DNA of 64,000 bases from JAWLHK01 sp041690355 [NCBI: bacterium] (GTDB lineage Bacteria; J088; JAWLBW01): NCBI GenBank assembly GCA_041690355.1, contig JAWLHK010000023.1, forward strand, positions 13,672 to 77,671. The letters run 5' to 3'. Of the stretch, positions 1-9,405 are shown in pieces. The notes under the pieces were generated by a model. The model was given only the letters and a program-made list of their open reading frames with translations, was not told where the DNA came from and searched no databases. Made by a program: the position numbers and the translations under genes. The number at the start of each line of letters is the position of its first letter. Position 1 is the stretch's first letter.

Positions 1-314
1 AGCAGACGGTCGGCCAGCCGGAGCCGCAGACCGACGTCACCCGGCCGATCGGCAAGCTGTTCTACAAGAGTCGAGACGGTCTCCCATTCGTCAGGGGGGA
101 GCGTCCGGCGCAGGGAGCCGTAGAGCGCCCCGGGCGCATCCATGGATTCCGCAGATTCAGCGCCGGTGGCAGGCGCCGGCATGGCCGTCTCGGTAAACGG
201 GGCCGGACTGAGCGCCGGCGCCTCGGTGACCACGCGCGCAGAAGCGCGAGGGCCGGCACAGGCGGCGGTAAGGAGAGGGAGGAAGAAAAGAAGCCGGGGC
301 AGGCGCACGCTCAT
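1..314 (-). CDS. Lipoprotein, C-terminus outside window
   Basis: This open frame starts at an ATG (314-312) overlapping the stop codon of the upstream TPR gene (ATGA arrangement) and runs off the left edge, leaving about 104 residues. The N-terminus is a hydrophobic signal peptide ending in a lipobox, L-L-T-A-A-C, with the cysteine at residue 19, so the mature protein is probably lipid-anchored. It is followed by a Pro/Ala-rich linker and the start of a helical region that could open a TPR-type domain. Translational coupling to three exported TPR/coiled-coil proteins places it in the same envelope assembly. No family assignment is possible from the visible part. Confidence 0.7.
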   Translation of the reverse strand, partial: MSVRLPRLLFFLPLLTAACAGPRASARVVTEAPALSPAPFTETAMPAPATGAESAESMDAPGALYGSLRRTLPPDEWETVSTLVEQLADRPGDVGLRLRLADRL

Positions 315-3300
315 CTCACGACCTCCTTCGCGGCGGGGAATCGATGCACCCAGGTGCGGCCTTCTCCGAAGTAGAGCCGCTCGGCAAGACCGGCGCCGAT
401 CAGCAGGCGCTCCAGCTGCCAGTCACCGACGGTCTGTGGTTCGCCGCTGTGGCTGATCGGAGGCCGTGGCGCCTGAGACGGGGTGGCCGCCCGCAGCAGG
501 ATCGGCGGCGTGTCGCGGTCGGCTGTCACAACCGGCGGCGTGAGGTCGGCCGTGAGAATCCGGATACGTACCGGCCTGCGATCGAGCGCTTCACGGATTC
601 TGGCGGTCCACTCGTTCTCGAGGCTGTCGCGTTCGGCTTTCGCCATGGCCTTGCGAAAGGCCTGAAGCGCCTTGTCTTCGAGCGGTGCGGCCTGGTCGGC
701 CAGCTCGGCCCGGTAGATTTCGGCTTCGTCCTCAGCCAGCCCGGCGGGTACCGGCGCAGCAAACAGCATGTCGGCAAAATGCTGGTAGAGCTCGCCGATG
801 CGATACATGGCGGCAAGGGCGTAGTAGGTGTCTCCGGCGGCGACGACCCCGGCGTAGGCAGACTCGAGGCGTTTCAGCAACGCCGCCTTGCGCTCCAGAA
901 CTGCGGCTGCGCGCTCGAGCCTCGTCGGCAGCTCCAGATCGAAGTAGGCTTTTCTATCGGCCTCGGCCCGGTCGAAACGAAGGGCGGCGAGAACGCCGTC
1001 TTCAGGACTCAGACCGGCCTTGGCAACTGCTGCGCAGAGCGCAAGGCCGCGATCGAGCAGCTTGGCACGAACCTTTCCCTCGGAGATCTGGGCCGCTTTC
1101 CAGAGCGCGAAGGGCGCGCGCGGCGTCAGGCGCATCCGCGCAAATTCCTCATACCGCTGCCGTGCACGCTCCAGTTCGCCGGCGGCTTCCCACTGGGCGG
1201 CCGCACGCAGGAGGGCATCGGAAGTCGCGGTGGCGTCGACGCCGTAGAGCTGGTAGTGCGCTTCGAACTCGGCGGCCGCCTCGGCATGACGTTCAACCCC
1301 GGCCAGCAGCGTGGCCCGGTTGAAGCGCGCCTCGACGGCCTCACGCGCCCTGGGAAACCGGGCGAGCAGAAACCCGTAGGCATCGATGGCGCGCGGCAAG
1401 TCGAGCACCTGCTCATAAATCCAGGCCCGCCGGAAGGCGGCGCGCGGGGCAGACTCGGCCTTGGGGTGCCGGGCAAGGAGCTTTTCGTAGATGGCGAGCG
1501 CTTCGGCGTAACGCTTCTCCTTTTCGCGCAGGTGCCCCGCGTTGAAGAGCGCCGTCGTTCCCGAACGGGTCGCGCCGTAGCGGGCATAGACTCCAAGGTA
1601 GTTGCGCACGGCAGGCTCGACCTCGCCGCCGCGCTCCCGGGCGAGGGCTTCGTGGAACATGGCGGCGCCGACGATCTCGCGGATATGAGCCGCCTCCGCC
1701 GCCACGGCCATGTGGCGACCGCGCAGAATCCGGTCGGCCCAGGCGGCCAGCTCACCGTACCGCTTATCGGCGGCATAGCTGTCGATGACCGTCTGCACCG
1801 CGTCCAGGACGAGGTCGGCGTCCGGATAGCGGTCAATGAGCGCCTTGAGCTCTTCGCGGCACGGCGCGCCCCGGCCCGCGTCGCAGAGGCGCCGGGCCGC
1901 GTGGTAGAGAACGAGCGGGCTGCGCTCGTCGGTCGGGCGCAGATCGGCAAACTTGCGGCTCACCTCGAGAAGCCTGTCGGGCCCGTCGGCCGCCTTGCCG
2001 CCGGCCAGCTCACGCGCAGAGAGCACCATGTTGTAGGCTGCCCGGGCGGCGATGTCGGTCGCCGGATCGGGGGCCGAGAGCGCGACGGTCTCGTACAGGC
2101 CGATCGCGCTCGCGAACTCGCCCCGGTCATAGAGAATTTCGGCGAGATAGAAGGCCATCGGCACGGCCCGCGGCTTTCCGGCATACCGTGCAAGGTAGTC
2201 GCGGTAAGCGGCTTCGGCCATCGGCTCGCTCTCGGCGACCCCGCGGAGTTTACGGTAGTGATGGTACGTTGCGAATTCGAACAGGAAGCGCTCAGCCAGC
2301 CGATCGGCCTGGGCCTGGAGGGCGGGCCGTGTCGCCTGCGCTGCGTACCAGGTTGAGCCCGTCGCAAAATCTTCGACGAACGCGCGGCGCATGGCGACGG
2401 CCTCGTCGAGGCGGCGTTCCTGATGAAGCGCCGCGAGAACCCGCTGCGCAAGCTCGAGGCGTTCGGGGCCAAGGGGGATGCGAGCCATCGCGGCGGTATA
2501 GGCGCTGATCGCCTCGGGAAAGCGCGTGCTGTCGAAGAGAACGTCGGCGACTCGCCGTCGCAGTCGCTGGTCGAAGTCACGTGGGCCGCGCTCGGCCATG
2601 TGCGTAACCGCGGCGGCGTACCCGAACCCCTCGACATAGCTGATCGCCAGATACTGCAGCGATTCTTCGAGAAGATCGGGCCGGGATCGGCCCATGTCGG
2701 CAAGCCGTGTGAAGGCACTGACCGCCTCGGCATAGCGATCCATCCGATACAACGTCCAGGCCCGCTTGTACAGGGCGCGGTCCATCCAGACATCGTCGCC
2801 GCCGGTCGCCTCTGCATAATAGGTTTCGGCCCGCTCGAGCCGGCCCGCCTCGAAGTGGTAATCGCCGACCCGCACGAGCAGCTCGCTGCGGAAGGGAATT
2901 CCGGGATCTTCCTCGAGCAGCTGCGTGAAGGTGGCCGCCGCCGCAGACTCATGGCCTTCTTCCAGGAAGCAATAGCCGATCAGATAGCGGGCGAGCGCGC
3001 GGTGTCCCGAATCGGGGTAGCGAGACAAGAGCTCCTGCAGCACCCGCCGGGCGTCCGCATAATCGCGTCGGGGGATGGCGCCCTCGTCCTCTTCGGGGTC
3101 TCGACCCAGCGCCTGGGCCATGGCGGCGCCGTAGCGTTCGTCTTCGACCTCCATGTAAAGACTCGCCAGCCTCAGAAGTGCGTCTGCGCCGTGCACGGGC
3201 TGGGTCGACGCGGCCGCAAAGCGCTCGAGCCGCACGATGGCTGCCAGGCGGTCACGCCGCGCGGCATCTTCGTACGGGCGGGCGAGCGCGCGAAAGCGGC

Positions 3301-3511
3301 GCTGAATCCGGAGGGCCTCATCGGCAAAGCCACTCTCCTGCGCGCGACGGACTTCGGCCGCGGCCCGCTCGAGATTACGGCGCGCGAGCAGCAGTCGCAG
3401 CTCCTTCTCCTGCATCTGGAGATCGGGCAGACCGAGGGGCGCCGCCGCTGCGGTTCGCACAGGCCCGAAGAGGAGCGCGAAGACGAGCGGAAGCCAGAGG
3501 CGTCCCTTCAC
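311..3511 (-). CDS. Large exported TPR-repeat protein
   Basis: The product has 1066 residues, a signal peptide over about residues 1-24 ending in an Ala-rich cleavage region, and TPR/Sel1-like helical hairpins through most of its length, for example repeated A-x-x-x-F/Y-x-x-L-L-x-x-x-P/D patterns with Y-P-D or H-P-K turns. The last ~100 residues lose the pattern and end in a Pro-rich linker and a short globular tail. It should act as a periplasmic protein-protein scaffold. It starts with GTG (3511-3509) overlapping the stop of the preceding gene (GTGA) and its own stop overlaps the next start, so four genes are translationally coupled. Layout recalls envelope scaffolds such as gliding-machine TPR proteins, but that is only inference. 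Confidence 0.75.
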   Translation of the reverse strand: MKGRLWLPLVFALLFGPVRTAAAAPLGLPDLQMQEKELRLLLARRNLERAAAEVRRAQESGFADEALRIQRRFRALARPYEDAARRDRLAAIVRLERFAAASTQPVHGADALLRLASLYMEVEDERYGAAMAQALGRDPEEDEGAIPRRDYADARRVLQELLSRYPDSGHRALARYLIGYCFLEEGHESAAAATFTQLLEEDPGIPFRSELLVRVGDYHFEAGRLERAETYYAEATGGDDVWMDRALYKRAWTLYRMDRYAEAVSAFTRLADMGRSRPDLLEESLQYLAISYVEGFGYAAAVTHMAERGPRDFDQRLRRRVADVLFDSTRFPEAISAYTAAMARIPLGPERLELAQRVLAALHQERRLDEAVAMRRAFVEDFATGSTWYAAQATRPALQAQADRLAERFLFEFATYHHYRKLRGVAESEPMAEAAYRDYLARYAGKPRAVPMAFYLAEILYDRGEFASAIGLYETVALSAPDPATDIAARAAYNMVLSARELAGGKAADGPDRLLEVSRKFADLRPTDERSPLVLYHAARRLCDAGRGAPCREELKALIDRYPDADLVLDAVQTVIDSYAADKRYGELAAWADRILRGRHMAVAAEAAHIREIVGAAMFHEALARERGGEVEPAVRNYLGVYARYGATRSGTTALFNAGHLREKEKRYAEALAIYEKLLARHPKAESAPRAAFRRAWIYEQVLDLPRAIDAYGFLLARFPRAREAVEARFNRATLLAGVERHAEAAAEFEAHYQLYGVDATATSDALLRAAAQWEAAGELERARQRYEEFARMRLTPRAPFALWKAAQISEGKVRAKLLDRGLALCAAVAKAGLSPEDGVLAALRFDRAEADRKAYFDLELPTRLERAAAVLERKAALLKRLESAYAGVVAAGDTYYALAAMYRIGELYQHFADMLFAAPVPAGLAEDEAEIYRAELADQAAPLEDKALQAFRKAMAKAERDSLENEWTARIREALDRRPVRIRILTADLTPPVVTADRDTPPILLRAATPSQAPRPPISHSGEPQTVGDWQLERLLIGAGLAERLYFGEGRTWVHRFPAAKEVVR

Positions 3512-5988
3512 CGTGCACCTCGCGGCACGGCCGGTTCTTCCGGCGACAGAACTCCGGAACCGGAGTCCAACCGGTACACGACGCCGGCCTTCAGGCGCCG
3601 CACGATCGTGCGGGAGCCACGCGCAGAGTCAAAGTCGATCTGGTGAACTCCGGGCGTCAGAAAGACCGTCCGCTCGAACAGGGGGTAGTAGGCGCCGTCG
3701 ATCAGGAGCGCGCCAAGTTCCGGATCGGCAAGCAGCACCGCCTGTTCGATGCGGCTGGTCTCCTCGTCGGCTTGGCGGTCGCTGTTACGTTGCAGTTCCC
3801 GCTCCCGGCGAACGGCGCGAAATGTGCCCAGTTCCCCGTCGAGCGCCGCATGGCCTTGGTCCAGGCCGACGGCCGCGTCTTCGAGGGCCGCGCGCTGCCG
3901 GGCCTGCAGCCCCTGTGCAGGCGGCCCGGGCTCGGCTGCCGGCTTCTCGGCAGCGGTCTCGTATGCGGCGCGCAATTGTTCCAGGTGCGCCTGGCGCACC
4001 GTCTGCAGCCCTGCGAGCCTCGCTGCCGCCACGTTGCGTCTGCGCCAGGCGGCGTCGACCATCCCCATCCGCGCGTTCTCGAGCAACCCGGCCAGCTCGG
4101 CTCGAAAGCGCCCTGCCTCATCGAGCACGATCTGCCCCCTTTGGGTCTCGAGCTCGCCCTGAAGTTTGCGCAAGGCGGCACCGATCTGGACCGCACGCTC
4201 GAGGCGCATGCGGATTCGCGCGCGGGAAGCAACGGCCCGGCGTTGACGGACCTCGACGAGATCGCGCGCAACCGAAGCGAGCGTCTTGTTGACCCGGTCG
4301 AGCCTGCGCGCCAGAGCCCGCGCGCCCGCCAGGGCACGCGGCGGGGTGCGGTAAACGAACGTGTCGAGCATGGCGGCGATCAGCCTGGATTCAAGCTGCG
4401 TGGCGGCGAGGATGCCGTCGTGAATGCGTACCTCCGTTCTATCGAGCTTCACGAAAGCCGTCTCGATGTCGGCCAGGGGCCGCACGGCGTCGGGCGCCGG
4501 ATGCACGGCGTCAGCGCTCCATAGCGCCGCATCGGCCATCTGCATGAGGCGTACCAGCTCCTGCCGACGCTCGACATTGCGAACGGCAAGTTCACGAAGT
4601 TCCCTTTTCTGCGCGCGCGCCGCCGCCAGTTCGCTGCGAAGCCGCATGTACACCTCTCCCGTGCGGCCGGGAAGGCGCTCGCCCATCGACGCGACGCGCC
4701 GGTCGAATTCGGCTTCAATCTCGCTGAATTCGGCCTCGAGTGCAGCGCGCTCGTGCAGCAGGCGCCGAATGGACTCATCCCCGGTCTGACTGAACGAGTT
4801 CTCGGCGAGGTTCTGCACCTCGCGAAGGTCGCGCAGGGTGCCCACCAGATGGCGTTGCAGGCGGGCCGAAAGCTCCGACAGTTCGCGGGCGCGCGCCAGG
4901 TGATCGCTTCTGCCGAGGCGTGTCAGAAGTTCGACGTCGTCGCGCTGTGCACGGGCAAGCGTCCGGTTGATGTCGAGGACGTAGGCGGCGTAGGCGTCGG
5001 CCGGACGTGTGACCGCATGAACGCGCGCGATGTGCAGATCGAGCGCGCCGAAGCGGGCGATGTAGGCGGCGAAGCTTTCTTCGGCGTCGTCGAAGCGGTC
5101 GGTAGCGAGCAGGTGGTAGCCGTAGCTGACTTCGGCGCGCGGCAGCAGATCGCTGCGCGGCCGCTCGACGGCAAGCCGCAGCAGAACGCCGGCAGCCGCC
5201 GTAACGTCGCCGGCGGCGGCATGGACCCAGGAAGTTTCGAACAGGCTGCGGTCGAGAAGCGGCGAACGCTCGGGGAGCGCCGCAAAAGCGGCTGCGGCGG
5301 CATGCAGGTCGCCGTGCTGGGCCTCGAGGCGGCCTCTGGCCAGAAAGAGGCGGTCGTAGAGATCGGGATCTTCGTCGCGATCGAAGCCCTTCGCCGTATC
5401 CGTCAGAATCCGCCGCGCCCCCGCAATGTCGCCGGCGAAGTAGCTGGCAAGGCCGAAAAGGTATCCCGCCTCCCGCCCGAGAGAACCCTCAGGCGGCACG
5501 CCGGCGAGCAGGCTTGCCGCCTCCAGAAACAGCCCGGCACGGTACGCGGACCGGGCGGCGGCGAGGCGCAGGGTGACCGGCGGATCTCCGTACGCGCGCT
5601 CCCAGGCCTGGAGTGCCTCGAGGGCCCGGTCCGGCTTTCCACCCAGGTGAAAAAGGTGGACCCGGGCGGTGAGAGCCTGCCGGCGCCAGGGTTCTCCGTG
5701 CCCCACCAGCTCAACGAGCAGCGCCTCGGCGCTCGGATAGAAACCTACCGCGGTATAGGCGGCGGCCAGGCGGGCGATGACCGAAGGGGGCACCGCGGCG
5801 CGCGATTTCTGAACGTGGCGCACCGCCGTCAGGAGCGGGGGTATGGAGGCCCAGGCATCCCCGGCCGCCAGGTGCGCGTCGGCCACCCGCAGCTGGTCGG
5901 CGACCAGATCGGTCTCGGGAATCTGAACGGCGCCGGGCGGCGCAAGCGCCAGCAATCCGGCCATGCACGCAGCGGCAAACAGACTCAT
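3508..5988 (-). CDS. Exported TPR, coiled-coil and PEGA-like protein
   Basis: The 826-residue product begins with a signal peptide (about residues 1-22). Residues ~30-330 are TPR-like helical repeats, ~340-700 are rich in Arg, Glu, Leu and Ala and look like long coiled coils, and the last ~65 residues (visible motif L-I-D-G-A-Y-Y-P-L ... T-P-G-V-H-Q-I-D-F) resemble a PEGA-type beta-sandwich that often sits near the cell wall or outer membrane. It starts with ATG six bases after the stop of the upstream exported protein and overlaps the following TPR gene by four bases. The combination suggests a long periplasmic adaptor. Specific function unknown. Confidence 0.7.
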   Translation of the reverse strand: MSLFAAACMAGLLALAPPGAVQIPETDLVADQLRVADAHLAAGDAWASIPPLLTAVRHVQKSRAAVPPSVIARLAAAYTAVGFYPSAEALLVELVGHGEPWRRQALTARVHLFHLGGKPDRALEALQAWERAYGDPPVTLRLAAARSAYRAGLFLEAASLLAGVPPEGSLGREAGYLFGLASYFAGDIAGARRILTDTAKGFDRDEDPDLYDRLFLARGRLEAQHGDLHAAAAAFAALPERSPLLDRSLFETSWVHAAAGDVTAAAGVLLRLAVERPRSDLLPRAEVSYGYHLLATDRFDDAEESFAAYIARFGALDLHIARVHAVTRPADAYAAYVLDINRTLARAQRDDVELLTRLGRSDHLARARELSELSARLQRHLVGTLRDLREVQNLAENSFSQTGDESIRRLLHERAALEAEFSEIEAEFDRRVASMGERLPGRTGEVYMRLRSELAAARAQKRELRELAVRNVERRQELVRLMQMADAALWSADAVHPAPDAVRPLADIETAFVKLDRTEVRIHDGILAATQLESRLIAAMLDTFVYRTPPRALAGARALARRLDRVNKTLASVARDLVEVRQRRAVASRARIRMRLERAVQIGAALRKLQGELETQRGQIVLDEAGRFRAELAGLLENARMGMVDAAWRRRNVAAARLAGLQTVRQAHLEQLRAAYETAAEKPAAEPGPPAQGLQARQRAALEDAAVGLDQGHAALDGELGTFRAVRRERELQRNSDRQADEETSRIEQAVLLADPELGALLIDGAYYPLFERTVFLTPGVHQIDFDSARGSRTIVRRLKAGVVYRLDSGSGVLSPEEPAVPRGAR

Positions 5989-5994
5989 CGGCGA

Positions 5995-6687
5995 TTACCT
6001 CACCGTGAATTTCAGAGCCGGCCGATCGCGCAGTTCCGCGCCGACGCCGCGATCGACCGCCTCGACGGCGAGCTCGACGGCGTGGTCTCTGGGTGTAGAG
6101 AAGTGATACTGACTGCGCAGCTCGAAGCGGTACTCCTCCATATAGGTAAAGAGCCCGTATCCGGTGGCGCGCAGGGTATAGACGACGTCCATCGTGTGGT
6201 TGCCCGGGAGTACGCTTGCGTCGAAGACGACGAGCATGTTCTGCCCCTTCAGCCGCGTCACGTCGTCGCTCGTGTAGACGGTGAAGCCGTCGAGCTTATA
6301 TTCAACCGATTCGATTTCGAAGGCTTTGCCCAGGTTGTTTTCGTGCAGAACGAGAAGTTTCGTGCCGGTCACGAATCCCGTCGAGATATCCTCACCCAGC
6401 GAGAGGACTTCGGAACGAAGATCCTGAATCTGCCCGCCAAGCATCCGCATGCGCCGTTCGAGATCTTCCAGCTCGGCCTGGTTCTCGGGCCGGGGCGGCC
6501 TGGCCTCATCCAGGGCCGGAACCTCGAGCCGTGGGGCCGGCTTTGCGGGTTGATTTTCGGGTTCGGCGGGCTCCATTTCGTAGCCCAGCCCCTCCGGCAG
6601 CGGATCTCCCGTCGGTTCTGCCCAGGCAAGCGACGCGCCGAACCCCAGGATGAGCGAAAGCGTGATGACGAAGCGCGATCTCTTCAT
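5995..6687 (-). CDS. Exported coiled-coil / beta-domain protein, first gene of TPR operon
   Basis: The start chosen is the ATG at 6687-6685 because a GGGGGA ribosome-binding site lies just upstream and a clean signal peptide (M-K-R-S-R-F-V-I..., cleaving after A-W-A) follows; an in-frame upstream start at 6786 would only add a non-signal extension. The 230-residue protein has a Pro/Glu linker, a short coiled coil (about residues 65-105, with heptad leucines), and a C-terminal beta-rich domain with many aromatic-hydrophobic alternations. It heads the four-gene operon. Proteins of this architecture occur beside TPR scaffolds in deltaproteobacteria, but I cannot name a family with confidence. 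Confidence 0.7.
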   Translation of the reverse strand: MKRSRFVITLSLILGFGASLAWAEPTGDPLPEGLGYEMEPAEPENQPAKPAPRLEVPALDEARPPRPENQAELEDLERRMRMLGGQIQDLRSEVLSLGEDISTGFVTGTKLLVLHENNLGKAFEIESVEYKLDGFTVYTSDDVTRLKGQNMLVVFDASVLPGNHTMDVVYTLRATGYGLFTYMEEYRFELRSQYHFSTPRDHAVELAVEAVDRGVGAELRDRPALKFTVR

Positions 6688-6869
6688 GATTCCCCCCGCA
6701 GACATCCGCCCCGCACGTTCGGCCGGCTGAACGTCCGCTATGTCATGCCCGGCCTGCGGCATCGTTCGCCCTCGCGGCCAGGGCACGCATGCAGCCGAGC
6801 GCCTTGCAGGCGACCGTACAAGTCCACGTTAAACCCGGCTTTCCAATCTGTCAACAACTTGCCTACCCA

Positions 6870-6898
6870 TTGACCTGCCGTCGGGCAGACCCTAAGCT
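6870..6898 (+). promoter_or_regulatory. Sigma70-type promoter for the epimerase gene
   Basis: TTGACC (6870-6875), 17-bp spacer, TAAGCT (6893-6898), lying 25 bases before the start codon at 6923. The -35 is near consensus; the -10 is moderate. Confidence 0.5.
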
Positions 6899-6922
6899 GG
6901 AAGAAAAAGAAGAGGAGGGAGT

Positions 6923-7873
6923 ATGCTTCTGGTCACCGGCGGCGCAGGCTTCATCGGATCTCATCTCGTGCAGACGCTCCTCGACCGGGGTAACCCCGTG
7001 CGCGTGGTCGACAACTTCTCAACCGGACGCCGCGAGAATCTGGCCCCGTTCGCCGACCGAATCGATCTCGTAGAAGGCGACCTTTCTGACCCCGCAATCG
7101 CCACGCGGGCGGTCGAAGGGGTCCGCCTCGTATTCCACCAGGCGGCGCTGCCGAGCGTGCCGCGTTCGATTCGCGATCCGCTGCACACGCACGCAAGCAA
7201 CGTCACGGCGACGCTCAACCTGCTCGAAGCCGCCCGCAACGCAGGCGTGCGCCGCTTCGTCTACGCCGCCAGCTCCTCGGCCTACGGCGACACTCCGACG
7301 CTCCCCAAGGTCGAGACGATGCCGACCAACCCGCGGTCTCCCTACGCCGTCGCCAAGCTGGCCGGTGAGGCCTACTGCCAGGCGTTTTACCGGACACACG
7401 GCCTCGAAACGGTGGCGCTGCGCTACTTCAACATCTTCGGGCCGCGCCAGGATCCGGCCTCGGAGTATGCCGCAGTCATCCCCCGCTTTTTCGAGCGGCT
7501 CATGTCCGGCGAGCCGCCGGTGATCTTCGGCGACGGCTTCCAGTCGCGCGACTTTACCTACATCGAGAACGCCGTCCAGGCGAACCTGTGCGCCGCCGAG
7601 GCCGACGGAGTCGCCGGCGAAGTGTTCAACGTGGGTTGCGGGCAGCGCTTCACGCTGAACCGGCTGGTCGAGATGATGCAGCACGAACTCAGGACGCGCA
7701 TCCCGACGCGTCATATCGAGCCCCGCCCGGGCGACGTGCGCCACTCCCAGGCCGATATCGAGAAAGCGCGCGAACGCCTGGGCTACGAGCCGAAGGTGAG
7801 CCTTCAGGAGGGGCTGCGCCGGACGCTCGTCTGGATGCAAGAGGGGCGCCAGGAAGCGAAAAAGGCCGCCTGA
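6923..7873 (+). CDS. NAD-dependent sugar epimerase/dehydratase (WbpP/GalE-like)
   Basis: The 316-residue product is an extended short-chain dehydrogenase. The Rossmann motif T-G-G-A-G-F-I-G-S-H is at residues 5-14, NAD-contacting V-D-N-F-S-T-G follows, the catalytic S-S-S ... Y-A-V-A-K (YxxxK) motif lies near residues 112-140, and R-Y-F-N-I-F-G-P-R-Q-D-P-x-S-x-Y-A-A-V-I-P is the pattern typical of WbpP-type UDP-N-acetylhexosamine C4-epimerases. It probably makes a nucleotide sugar for surface polysaccharide. A purine-rich ribosome site (GAGGAGGGAG) precedes the ATG. It stands alone, convergent with the solute-binding protein gene. The exact substrate cannot be set from sequence. Confidence 0.9.
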   Translation: MLLVTGGAGFIGSHLVQTLLDRGNPVRVVDNFSTGRRENLAPFADRIDLVEGDLSDPAIATRAVEGVRLVFHQAALPSVPRSIRDPLHTHASNVTATLNLLEAARNAGVRRFVYAASSSAYGDTPTLPKVETMPTNPRSPYAVAKLAGEAYCQAFYRTHGLETVALRYFNIFGPRQDPASEYAAVIPRFFERLMSGEPPVIFGDGFQSRDFTYIENAVQANLCAAEADGVAGEVFNVGCGQRFTLNRLVEMMQHELRTRIPTRHIEPRPGDVRHSQADIEKARERLGYEPKVSLQEGLRRTLVWMQEGRQEAKKAA

Positions 7874-7885
7874 GCGACCGCGCAC

Positions 7886-9400
7886 TCAGCGCATCGTCGC
7901 GGTGACGATGCCGCCATAATCCCCGCCGGGAAACAGGCGGAAGTTCTCAAGCCGCTCCGAGGCGACGGCGATGTCATCCTGCACCCAGAGAGTGACATAG
8001 GGGAGATCCGCGGCCAGACGTTCCTGTACGCCGACGTACAGCGCCCGCCGGGCCTCGGAGTCCGTCTCGGCGCGCGCCGCCTCGATCCAGGCGTCGACTT
8101 CGGGCACCGCGTATCCGCCCCGGTTCGCGCCCGACGGCGGCCGGCTTGCCGAGTGGAACATGTTGTAGAGGGCGTCAGGCTCGACGATGCCGACCCAGGT
8201 GAGGCTGAAGAGCTGAAAATTGCCCGATCGGATATCGTCGAAGAACGTTCCGAACTCGAGCGAGCGAACCTCTACGCCGATACCGACGGCGCGCAGCTGT
8301 TCTGCAATCGCCTCGGCGATCCGCCGCCGGAGCGGATTGGTCGATGTCTTGTAGATCAGCGAGAAACGAGGGAGCGGCCCGTCGCCGTCCGGATCGCGCA
8401 GTCCCGCCTCGTCAAGCAGGCGCAGGGCAAGTTCGGGGTCGTAGGGGATCGGCTCGAGAGTGCCCGCGTGGTCGGGGAGCAGCGGCGACAGCACCGACTC
8501 GACGGGCGCCGCGTGGCCGGCGAGCAGGCTGGCGATGATCGCCCGGCGATCGACGGCGTGCGCGATGGCGCGGCGCACCTGCGGGAGGCTGAGCACCGGA
8601 TCGGCGAGGCGGAATCCGAGGTAGCTCACGTTCAGCCCCGGCTGCCGGTAGACGCGGAAGCGCGGCTGGGCGGCGAACTGCGCCAGCGCATCGGGAGGCA
8701 CGCTGTTGATGAGCAGTTGCACGCTCCCCTTGCGCAGCTCGAGCACGCGCGTGATGTCGTTGGGAACCGCTTTGACGACGACCCGCCGCAGCCCGGGCAG
8801 GCCCCGATGGTAAGTCTCGAAGCGGCGGAGGACCGTGCGCGCCCCCGGCTCGAAATCCACGAGCGCGAACGGCCCCGCGCCGACGGGCCGCCGCGAAAGC
8901 TCGCGGCCGCTTGCGCGCGGCACGATCCCCTGCGTCAGGCTGTCGAGAAACGGCGCGAATGGGCGGCGCAGCGTGAAGCGCACCGTGCGCGGATCGACGA
9001 CGGCGGCCGTCACCAGTTCCGCAAAGGCGTCGGCGCGCGGGCTGCGCAGGGCGGGGTCGCGGATGGAGTCGAACGTGAAAGCAACGTCGGCGGCGGTAAG
9101 CGGCCGCCCGTCGTGAAAGCGCAGCCCCTCGCGCAGACGCACGACGATCGTGCGTGCGTCGGGAACCGCGTACGATTCCGCCAGGTCGGGAACGAGGCGC
9201 GCATTCTCGTCGCGCGCCAGCAGGCCGGCGTAGAGGAGATTGTTGATGCGCGAGGAGTAGGCGTCGAGCGCGAACCGGGGGTCGAAGTCGACCGGGGCGC
9301 TCTCCTCGGCGATAACCAGCTCGCCGGCCGGTCGGGCACGCTGGCAGCCGATCGGACCGAGAACCAGCAGCACGGCCGCAAGGAGCAGGGCGCTGCGCAT
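7886..9400 (-). CDS. ABC transporter solute-binding lipoprotein, family 5 (peptide/nickel type)
   Basis: The 504-residue product has a lipoprotein signal ending in L-G-P-I-G-C (Cys19). It carries family 5 features: a P-x-x-L-D-P-R-F-like N-terminus, the L-R-E-G-L-R-F-H-D-G-R-P-L-T-A-A-D-V-x-F stretch characteristic of oligopeptide-binding proteins, and a C-terminal W-I-E-A-A-R-x-E-x-D pattern. It should bind a peptide-like solute in the periplasm. No permease or ATPase of a peptide transporter is adjacent, so it either feeds a system elsewhere or has another role. It is the last gene of a maf-yggS-rpe run, five bases after rpe, an unusual partner set. Confidence 0.88.
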   Translation of the reverse strand: MRSALLLAAVLLVLGPIGCQRARPAGELVIAEESAPVDFDPRFALDAYSSRINNLLYAGLLARDENARLVPDLAESYAVPDARTIVVRLREGLRFHDGRPLTAADVAFTFDSIRDPALRSPRADAFAELVTAAVVDPRTVRFTLRRPFAPFLDSLTQGIVPRASGRELSRRPVGAGPFALVDFEPGARTVLRRFETYHRGLPGLRRVVVKAVPNDITRVLELRKGSVQLLINSVPPDALAQFAAQPRFRVYRQPGLNVSYLGFRLADPVLSLPQVRRAIAHAVDRRAIIASLLAGHAAPVESVLSPLLPDHAGTLEPIPYDPELALRLLDEAGLRDPDGDGPLPRFSLIYKTSTNPLRRRIAEAIAEQLRAVGIGVEVRSLEFGTFFDDIRSGNFQLFSLTWVGIVEPDALYNMFHSASRPPSGANRGGYAVPEVDAWIEAARAETDSEARRALYVGVQERLAADLPYVTLWVQDDIAVASERLENFRLFPGGDYGGIVTATMR

Positions 9401-9405
9401 GCGCT

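Noticed and set aside
344-2356. Long open frame (670 codons) on the plus strand opposite the TPR gene
   Set aside because: Antisense shadow of a GC-rich gene; no start signals or domain, while the minus strand has a signal peptide and TPR repeats.
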